Shown: positions 1 through 6,519 of the stretch, in pieces
Numbering within the stretch: position 1 is the stretch's first letter
How the letters are laid out: every line of letters begins with the position of its first letter
IMG/VR virus record: IMGVR_UViG_3300030098_005078
Span: 937-32,075 of that record
Strand: one strand, 5' to 3'
From: a virus
Length of the DNA stretch: 31,139 nucleotides
Made by a program: the position numbers and the translations under genes
The notes under the pieces: model-generated
Told to the model about the DNA's origin: nothing
Databases searched by the model: none
What the model saw: the letters and a program-made list of their open reading frames with translations, nothing else

Positions 1-1
1 T

Positions 2-421
2 TATGCTCCACCATCATCTGCATTTATAGTAAAAAGACTCCACCCAATTCTTGAAAGAATAGTGGGTGAAGAACTAATACCAACTTATTGGTTTTGTACT
101 ACTTATTGGAATAAAGGTTTTATGGCTCGTCATACTGATAGACCATCATGTGAGGTATCAGTAACTATGAATATAGATTCTATTGTTGATTGGCCTATTC
201 AATTACAAGATTTAGAAGGTAATAGACAAAAAGTTGTTACACCTATTGGTCATGGTCTTGCTTATTCGGGGATAGAAGTTCCTCATTGGAGAACCCCATT
301 AAAAGCAAAAGAAGGAACTAAACATATGCAATCATTCTTTCATTATGTTAGAAAAAATGGGAAATATGCTGACTATGCTTTTGATAAAAATGCTAAATGC
401 TATCACCTATTAACTACTTAA
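2..421 (+). CDS. 2OG-Fe(II) oxygenase, 3' part only (cut by left edge)
   Basis: The frame is open from base 2, so 139 residues of the C-terminal part are visible and the true start lies outside the window. A GTG at 62 is only an internal valine candidate, because the frame continues upstream of it with plausible protein. The iron-binding facial triad is seen as H44 and D46 (RHTDRPS) and H95 (VPHWR). R97, two residues after H95, lies close to the usual 2-oxoglutarate site. The pattern HTDRPSCEVSVTMN, then DWPI, then YSGIEVPHWR is one I know from marine phage and cyanobacterial dioxygenases of the prolyl-hydroxylase type; the substrate is unknown. It is the only plus-strand gene here, and its TAA overlaps the TAA of the opposing gene by two bases. 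I am sure of the superfamily, not of the role. Confidence 0.85.
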   Translation, partial: YAPPSSAFIVKRLHPILERIVGEELIPTYWFCTTYWNKGFMARHTDRPSCEVSVTMNIDSIVDWPIQLQDLEGNRQKVVTPIGHGLAYSGIEVPHWRTPLKAKEGTKHMQSFFHYVRKNGKYADYAFDKNAKCYHLLTT

Positions 422-987
422 GGTCCAGGAGGAGCTTGAGCAGGTAGACTATCATTTACTTTAGGAACACTGTATAGTTCTGCTTGATACTCTCCTTCCA
501 GTGTACCCTCTAATCCTATAACTTCACTAGGTGCAGTAGGTAATTGTGTTGAAATTGCTACTGTTGGTAAATCTCTTAGTGATGTTCTCCAATTCTTAAA
601 TGCAGTTGACAAACCAACACCAGTTTCATTTGCTTTGGATACTACCCAATCACTTTGATCTAATAATTTTGTACGATAATTTCTAACAGCAACCATACGT
701 TGTGCTTCCTGTCTTGTATCATACTCTGAAATTAAAGAATTCCATTTCGTTGTATCAACGACAGTTAATCCAGCACCAACAGTATTGGTTATCTTATATC
801 TTTCAGGAGAACTCTCCTCGTCTGGGCATTCTGATAAGAAACAATCTATACCATTAGCATCAGTGATGCGATACTTGATGTCTAAACCATCAATAGGAGG
901 AATAACCTTTCCTCTATTATTTGTATCGGTAACGTAACTATTTGTGTTACTTCTATCAGCCCAATAGTGAAATAATTTTTGTGCCAT
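418..987 (-). CDS. Tail-fibre assembly chaperone-like protein (Phage_tail_APC type)
   Basis: 189 aa. Residues about 100-145 carry the signature VRNYRTKLLDQSDWVVS followed by FKNWRTSLRDLP. This resembles the conserved core of phage tail assembly chaperone proteins (Pfam Phage_tail_APC: a basic helix, LLxxSDW, then W/Y-R-xxLRDLP). The N-terminal 95 residues (KLFHYWADRSNTNSYVTD and following) and the proline-rich tail (PAQAPPGP) are not recognised. It lies 12 bases after a 2OG oxygenase gene and is the last gene of the operon starting at the 973-aa kelch-like protein. Chaperones of this kind usually sit next to the fibre they help fold, so that protein is a candidate partner (inference). The start ATG has no clear Shine-Dalgarno sequence, which suggests coupling to the upstream gene. 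Confidence 0.7.
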   Translation of the reverse strand: MAQKLFHYWADRSNTNSYVTDTNNRGKVIPPIDGLDIKYRITDANGIDCFLSECPDEESSPERYKITNTVGAGLTVVDTTKWNSLISEYDTRQEAQRMVAVRNYRTKLLDQSDWVVSKANETGVGLSTAFKNWRTSLRDLPTVAISTQLPTAPSEVIGLEGTLEGEYQAELYSVPKVNDSLPAQAPPGP

Positions 988-999
988 GTCTAATATGGT

Positions 1000-1662
1000 T
1001 TAGTGAACTTCTATGTTATATTTATCAGCAATAACTTTGTCCTGTTCTTCCTTGGTTGGAATACCATGCACTCTAAACCAAGTTACCATAGTATATCTAT
1101 TTCCTTTTACAACTTTCTCTACTCCATGCTTATATTGATGAGTAGAAGGAAATGCAACTAATAATCCAGGTTCAGGTCTTACGACTACTCTCAATTCAGG
1201 AAATACAAAATCACCACCTTCAAACTCTGGATAACCATTTAGGAATAAAACAGCTGACATATCTCTATCAATGGATTTCTTCCATTGTTTCTCACCATCT
1301 GGATTGACCCATAATGCTTCACCATCAATGTGAGGCATATAATGTCCTTGACCTTCATAACATAATAACTGTGGTGCTTCGCTATCTCTTATCTTAAAAT
1401 TGTAATAAGGATTCATTACCTTATGTACAATATTTCTCATTAAATCTTCAACCTCTGGAAGTACAGGTTGGAGATCAGCACAAGTAACATCTCTTGTGTC
1501 TTGATCTATCTTACTGTGTTGCTTCTTAGTTTCATTAGTTTTATCTGGATCAAAGACTCCCATTTGCTCTTTCTGGGCAGCCTTCATGTAATCAGTTAAA
1601 AACTTACAACCCTCTTTTGTTACAACATTGGGTTTGATAAGGATATTTGATAATAAATTCAT
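1000..1662 (-). CDS. Prolyl-4-hydroxylase-like 2OG-Fe(II) oxygenase
   Basis: About 220 aa from the ATG chosen here; a TTG two codons upstream (1668) is an alternative start. The double-stranded beta-helix motifs are clear. Counting from the TTG, H113 and D115 (MPHIDGEA) and H181 (YKHGVE) are the iron ligands and R191 (GNRYTMVTWF) binds 2-oxoglutarate. Between them are MSAVLFLN and FEGGDFVFPE, as in P4H-domain proteins. The reaction is expected to be oxidation of a peptidyl proline or related substrate with decarboxylation of 2-oxoglutarate. The gene directly follows a giant kelch-like protein that contains several proline-rich loops, making that protein a possible substrate (inference only). 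The 33 bases upstream hold a short palindrome and no good ribosome binding site. Confidence 0.88.
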   Translation of the reverse strand: MNLLSNILIKPNVVTKEGCKFLTDYMKAAQKEQMGVFDPDKTNETKKQHSKIDQDTRDVTCADLQPVLPEVEDLMRNIVHKVMNPYYNFKIRDSEAPQLLCYEGQGHYMPHIDGEALWVNPDGEKQWKKSIDRDMSAVLFLNGYPEFEGGDFVFPELRVVVRPEPGLLVAFPSTHQYKHGVEKVVKGNRYTMVTWFRVHGIPTKEEQDKVIADKYNIEVH

Positions 1663-1677
1663 ACTCAATTCACACTT

Positions 1678-1692
1678 TGGTATATTATACCA
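1678..1692. repeat. Short perfect palindrome between the 973-aa gene and the oxygenase gene
   Basis: TGGTATA-T-TATACCA: 7-base arms around one base, in one of the few gaps (33 bases) of the window. On the minus strand it contains TATAAT, resembling a bacterial -10 box, but no good -35 box is seen. It could be a protein-binding site or mere chance. Confidence 0.35.
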
Positions 1693-1695
1693 TAT

Positions 1696-4617
1696 TTAGT
1701 TCTCCATTGCAGTAGCACTAGAACCACTAATATGGTTCTTACTTGTAGCAGAGGATGTATTATTTGCAAATTCTACTCTACTTGCATTAGTTGTTGTAGC
1801 TCCACCACCAGAAGCATATCCAAATTCCTCATTCTGGAAAGCAGCAGATCCAGCATGATTATACACAGAGTCATTACCAGTATCACTATGAACAGAAGTT
1901 GAGAAATCAAATCTATAAATTACACTATCATATGCAGAAGGTGTACCTCCCATACTATACAAACCTTGATCTGCTGGTGTATGAGTCCAACCTGACATAA
2001 AGTTCTTTGCTACTGGCATACCAGTATCAGCTGTTGCTGTCTCAGTAGCAAACTCCAATCTATCCACCTTACAATTAGCAGAATACGATCCCATTACCCA
2101 ACCATAATAAGTATTTTGAATATGACCAGTATTTAATCTTGAGCGATTGCCATTCGCAATTGTACCAGGACTAGCAATAGTTTCATTAGAAAAATCTAAA
2201 CGGATTATAGTTGATGTGTAACCACCTGGTGAACTACCTGCAACGATATAACCATAATTAGGATTCATAAAACCTCCTGGTCTTACCTTCTGTTCAGTTA
2301 ATTGAGCAGGTAGTTTTATCCATCCTTCATTAGAGAAATCCAATCTATGAATATCTGATTGACCACCAGGACCAGTTGTTGGAGTCTGGAATGCAGTATA
2401 ATAACCATGAAATTTATTGGAAATTGTTCCACCTTGAGAGGAATTTCCCATAGGAGCATTATTATACCAAAGATAGTGATTTGTTGAGTTAGGACATTCA
2501 TAAATCTCAGTAGCCATATTAAATCTTTCTACATAATTTCTATTTGGTGAACCACCCATGATATATCCAAAGGAACTTCTAGATTGTCTTCCTCTAGTAT
2601 CAACTCCCATAGTACTATCTGCATGACTACTCTTTGCTATTGCTTTTAATGCTGCACCACCATGCATAGTTGCTGCACCACTGAATGCAAGATCAAAATT
2701 TTGTCCTGGCAATGACCATGTATCTGTAGTCATATCCATTCTATCCACTTGACAACAGGTTGTAGCAGGTGCTGGAGAGGTTTTATATCCACCTATTTTG
2801 AATATGTGGCTACCAGTCTGTGCTCCACCATGAATTCTGACAGATGTATTGGTATTATTACCAGTAAGTCTCCATGTTTCATTAGCAAAATCAAGTTTAT
2901 CAGTTTTATTAGTATTATTACCACTAGGATTATTCATTCCTGATGCAATGTAACCATCAGTTCTACTACCTTCACTTCCAAAACTATAACCAATATCTTG
3001 AGACATTGGATTTGTTTGTGTTAATGTCTCACTAACAAATTCCATTCTCTCACCAACACTTGCAGTTCCTGGTAGTGCAGTTCCCATCATATATCCATAT
3101 TCTGATGATGGATCTTCCAATGAATTACTACCTCTAGACAAGGGTTGAGCACTATTACTTTGAGTGAATACTGTACTTCTTAACCACGTTCCAGTAGTTT
3201 CAGTGTGCATATCAAATCTTTGATAATTTGATTGTGATCTATTTGCAGTACCACCACCAATCCAATATCCTTTTCCACGTTTCTTATCTGTCATTCCAGT
3301 CATACTATCATTAGCACTTTCATGAAACTTACCAGCTTGTCCTACAGTTTCACTTACATACTCTAATCTATCAATATTAGAATGTTTTGTAGATGGAGGA
3401 GTACTCTGCCCACCACCAAAGTAACCATACTCATTATTAAATACTGCTTTTGCTAAATCCCTATTTGTTTCACTTCTCTTAGCAAATGTAGATATTGATC
3501 CCACTTCTGTTGCAAAGTCGTACCTATAAATTTTAGAAGAATCACCACCAGGAGTGCTACCTAGTGCTGCCCATCCTGCCTGTGAATCCTCTCTATAAGA
3601 AGCAGTTGTATATTCATTATTATATCCTTTTCTTTTTAATCTTTTATATCCACTAACAATTGTTGCAGTTCCATAACTTGTAGGTGCAGGATTATGATTA
3701 ACTGTAGCAAGTCCATTAGGAGTAACAATATGTGTACAACTACTATGCTCTAACTTATCCAACTCAGTATGAAATTGCATAAAATATCCTTCATCTTTTG
3801 TTGATGCTGGATAACATTCACCTGCAACTAGATTTTGACTAGTATGTGTCATAGTCTCAGTTTGTGCATCCAGTCGATCTATATTACTTGCACTATTTCC
3901 TGTAGAAATATAGAGGTTATTACCAAAATCCATAGTAGCAGAAGAATTTCTGACAGTTTGTGATCTATCATAACCTGTTTTGGTACTCATTGCATCGGTA
4001 GTAAAATCAAGTCTACATCCCAAAGACGTATCAGATCCTGGACTCATGTAACCACCAAAAAAGTATCCTGCTTGACCAGCAGAGCCAGAAGCCATACCTC
4101 TTAAACCATCCTGAGGATGATTTGATGATATAAGTGAGGCAGTTACAGTAGAAAACTCTAATCTATCTACATCCGAAGAACATGTATCTGGTGATGCTGC
4201 TCTTCCTCCCAACATATATCCATAATTCCACGAACTTACAGCCGCACCAAAAACTGAGTCAAAAGGACAATTACTACCAGTATCATCTGATGTTTCTGTT
4301 GCAAAATCTATTCTTAAAATATCACTACTCCATGGCCCACCTGGTCCCCCAGTAGATCCTTTTGCCCAATATCCTATCTCCTGACCATTACCCATTGGCA
4401 ATGGGTAACTTAATTCTTGTGCCATATTGGCTTGAGGTTTTACCCAAGTATCACACGAAAGATCTAGTCTGTAGATATATGAATAGGTTAGACCAGACGG
4501 AGAATATAATTGTCCACCACAATAAGCAAAGTTGGTAACTACATCAGAAGAAGTGTGATTGGCATCTATTTGTTTAAAAGTAAGATCACTTAAACCAAAT
4601 GCTTGACCTAATGCCAT
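1696..4617 (-). CDS. Giant kelch-like repeat protein, 18 repeats (three six-repeat blocks)
   Basis: 973 aa. A 28-residue N-terminal segment (MALGQAFGLSDLTF) resembles those of the two sister proteins in this window. The rest is a run of about 50-residue repeats with the consensus YGYxxGG, a variable loop, then (V/I)xRLDFsTET. By hand I count 18: RxDF-type positions near residues 50, 102, 152, 202, 248, 287; 365, 417, 467, 524, 573, 625; 698, 758, 806, 853, 902, 947. The repeats form three blocks of six (about 29-320, 347-655, 682-960), separated by non-repeat linkers rich in R and K (for example YKRLKRKG near 324). Such repeats fit kelch-type beta-propeller blades, so three propellers are inferred. 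No signal peptide or membrane segment is seen. A late promoter overlaps the preceding stop codon. The likely role is a receptor-binding fibre, unproven. Confidence 0.75.
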   Translation of the reverse strand: MALGQAFGLSDLTFKQIDANHTSSDVVTNFAYCGGQLYSPSGLTYSYIYRLDLSCDTWVKPQANMAQELSYPLPMGNGQEIGYWAKGSTGGPGGPWSSDILRIDFATETSDDTGSNCPFDSVFGAAVSSWNYGYMLGGRAASPDTCSSDVDRLEFSTVTASLISSNHPQDGLRGMASGSAGQAGYFFGGYMSPGSDTSLGCRLDFTTDAMSTKTGYDRSQTVRNSSATMDFGNNLYISTGNSASNIDRLDAQTETMTHTSQNLVAGECYPASTKDEGYFMQFHTELDKLEHSSCTHIVTPNGLATVNHNPAPTSYGTATIVSGYKRLKRKGYNNEYTTASYREDSQAGWAALGSTPGGDSSKIYRYDFATEVGSISTFAKRSETNRDLAKAVFNNEYGYFGGGQSTPPSTKHSNIDRLEYVSETVGQAGKFHESANDSMTGMTDKKRGKGYWIGGGTANRSQSNYQRFDMHTETTGTWLRSTVFTQSNSAQPLSRGSNSLEDPSSEYGYMMGTALPGTASVGERMEFVSETLTQTNPMSQDIGYSFGSEGSRTDGYIASGMNNPSGNNTNKTDKLDFANETWRLTGNNTNTSVRIHGGAQTGSHIFKIGGYKTSPAPATTCCQVDRMDMTTDTWSLPGQNFDLAFSGAATMHGGAALKAIAKSSHADSTMGVDTRGRQSRSSFGYIMGGSPNRNYVERFNMATEIYECPNSTNHYLWYNNAPMGNSSQGGTISNKFHGYYTAFQTPTTGPGGQSDIHRLDFSNEGWIKLPAQLTEQKVRPGGFMNPNYGYIVAGSSPGGYTSTIIRLDFSNETIASPGTIANGNRSRLNTGHIQNTYYGWVMGSYSANCKVDRLEFATETATADTGMPVAKNFMSGWTHTPADQGLYSMGGTPSAYDSVIYRFDFSTSVHSDTGNDSVYNHAGSAAFQNEEFGYASGGGATTTNASRVEFANNTSSATSKNHISGSSATAMEN
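3410..3429. repeat. 20-base identity shared by two kelch-like genes (copy 1)
   Basis: The 20 bases encode GYFGGG-type blade starts on the minus strand and are identical to 11816-11835 in the 1303-aa gene. The first 17 bases occur again at 8054-8070 in the 944-aa gene. Such shared words could allow recombination between repeat genes. Confidence 0.7.
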
Positions 4618-4640
4618 TATTGTTTTCCAGTATTATTTTA

Positions 4641-6494
4641 TTATTTATCTGAAACTGACTCGTGATTAAATAATGATTTTGGTGCATCTGCATTTACCTC
4701 TTGAGTTCCTGCAAGTGCTTGACGCTCCTCTGCTGCCTTAAGAGATGCTCCAAATTCAGTGACCTCATTAATACCCTCAGATACTTTTTGTTGTAGATTG
4801 CCTAAGAATCTCTCAACATTTGGCCCTAGTGCGTCTGCAATACTACCATAGTCACCTTTAATTCTATTCACATCATCAGTTAAAACTGTAGGTGCAGTAC
4901 CTCTTCTCATAGAACGAATATTACCAGGTGAAATACCAGACTTAGCACCAACCAAATCATCAAATGCTTGGTTAGCAAAACGTCTTTCCCAATATAGTGG
5001 TTGATCCTCTTCAAATTGTTTCTTACTGATCAACTTACCATCATTAAGTTCAACTAGTCTTTCGATCAACTTATCAAAAAACTCTAACTGTTGAATAGAA
5101 TCTCTGAACCCACCATCTGCACCTCTAAGTGCTGCATTAAGTTGAAACTCATCAATATCATACCATACCAACTCTTCTCCACCTTCACGAGTCTTCCACC
5201 AAATAGGTTTTGATTTATCTTTACCTTCCCATCTAAATTCAAACTCTCTTACTCTCTTCTTCAATTCAATAATACTACTCAACAAACCTTCAGCAACACT
5301 TCTACGGTTAATCAATGCTGCTTTAAATGCAGAAGGAACAGTAAAATTATCAAGAACAATAAACTTTTCGATTTGGAAGTTTGAACGTCCTTGTGCTAGT
5401 TCATTCTCACTCTCTTGCCAACGTGTACACTCACCGTACACTTTCATCATGTAATCGCTTTCTTCATTGATTGCTTCTGTAGCTTTTACAAGCTCAAGAT
5501 TTGATTTGTTACTTTCCATAATACTTCTATGATGTGTTAATGAACTAATGGTTTCCTTCCAAATGCCAGCAATTCGTTCCCAATTATAATTTTGGATTGC
5601 AAATTCGGAAATTGTTTTTGTTGCCTCTTCATAATTAGATCTGTCTCTATCAAAATAATCTAGAGCAGTTATCACCTCTTGGGTAAATTTATTTATAAAG
5701 GTATCATCAGGTTCCCAACCTCTTGGGGTGTTATTACCCGACATTATAACATACTTTCCTAATCCTTGTGAAGTCTCTCTTAATGCACCAATATCAGATG
5801 TTATTGGAAAGCATCCACAAGACATTGCTTCAGCAAGAGAAACACAGAAAGTTTCTTCCCATACATTAGGATGTATATAAAATGCTGCATCTTGTACGTG
5901 TGATAATAATTCTTCTCTATCAATACAAGGACTATATTCAACTCCCTCAAGTTCTTTCAACTCCTTATATACAGGAACAAATGGTGATGGTTCAAATCCA
6001 TTTAAACCTGTGATAGTTTCATTTTCACCTTCTCCTGGTTGCACATCACCATAAAGTGACATTGAAGAGAATACTTTTAATTTAGCATCTGGATGCTTTT
6101 TAATTACCTCTTTCCAAATTGGAACCAGAGGTGCAACACCCTTATGTGGAGCAGAGAAGAATATACAAGTCTTTGATTTAGGTTTATTAGATGGCCTAAA
6201 CATATTATCAACACCATTTGGAATGACTGTCAATAAATGCTCTGGTGCTCTATTAAATTTAATATATTGCTCCTTCTCCCAATTAGAAACACATACGATT
6301 AAATTAATTTTATCAATGTGCTGTGGTAAATCCTTATGACCGTATTGATCACAATTATCATGAGCCCATATAACTTTATATTTTTTATTTGATTGTATAA
6401 TCTCTTGTGTAGTTCTCTGTACATCAACATCATCAGGGAATTGATAATGTTGAGCAAGATAATGAAAAGATGATTCAGTTGCTCCAGATTTCAT
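4641..6494 (-). CDS. GT4-like glycosyltransferase fused to a ~290-aa domain of unknown function
   Basis: 617 aa. Residues 1-320 form a GT-B glycosyltransferase of the GT4 type. Visible are VCVSNWEKEQY at about 68-78, the family-typical IPNGVDNMF at 91-99, and the E-x7-E nucleotide-sugar motif at E214/E222 within WEETFCVSLAEAMSCGCFPI. Residues about 326-617 are unrelated to GT folds: a mostly helical, charged region with KPIWWKTREGG, LVWYDIDEFQLN, YWERRFANQAFDDL, GNIRSMRRGTAPTVL and a helical C-terminus. I do not recognise its function. The start is odd: MKSGATESSFHYLA begins at what is usually residue 10-20 of a GT4 protein, so the first beta strand seems to be missing, and an in-frame TAA lies just upstream. 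Met326 (codon at 5519) is a possible internal start, though its AGAAG site is weak. The gene sits between two kelch-like genes. Confidence 0.82.
   Translation of the reverse strand: MKSGATESSFHYLAQHYQFPDDVDVQRTTQEIIQSNKKYKVIWAHDNCDQYGHKDLPQHIDKINLIVCVSNWEKEQYIKFNRAPEHLLTVIPNGVDNMFRPSNKPKSKTCIFFSAPHKGVAPLVPIWKEVIKKHPDAKLKVFSSMSLYGDVQPGEGENETITGLNGFEPSPFVPVYKELKELEGVEYSPCIDREELLSHVQDAAFYIHPNVWEETFCVSLAEAMSCGCFPITSDIGALRETSQGLGKYVIMSGNNTPRGWEPDDTFINKFTQEVITALDYFDRDRSNYEEATKTISEFAIQNYNWERIAGIWKETISSLTHHRSIMESNKSNLELVKATEAINEESDYMMKVYGECTRWQESENELAQGRSNFQIEKFIVLDNFTVPSAFKAALINRRSVAEGLLSSIIELKKRVREFEFRWEGKDKSKPIWWKTREGGEELVWYDIDEFQLNAALRGADGGFRDSIQQLEFFDKLIERLVELNDGKLISKKQFEEDQPLYWERRFANQAFDDLVGAKSGISPGNIRSMRRGTAPTVLTDDVNRIKGDYGSIADALGPNVERFLGNLQQKVSEGINEVTEFGASLKAAEERQALAGTQEVNADAPKSLFNHESVSDK
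4642..4649 (-). promoter_or_regulatory. T4-type late promoter (GATAAATA) for the 973-aa kelch-like gene
   Basis: GATAAATA on the minus strand, 24 bases before the ATG. Its last two bases are part of the TAA stop of the GT4 fusion gene (read as GAT AAA TAA). It matches the NATAAATA late consensus of T4-like phages. Confidence 0.75.
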
Positions 6495-6519
6495 AAGTTA
6501 TAATAAAGTAATTTAATGT

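Noticed and set aside
5690-5697. A perfect TATAAATA within the GT4 fusion gene
   Set aside because: It lies in the coding sequence for FINKF, 170 bases from the only possible internal start. Several matches of this kind are expected by chance in AT-rich DNA, so it is not listed as a promoter.
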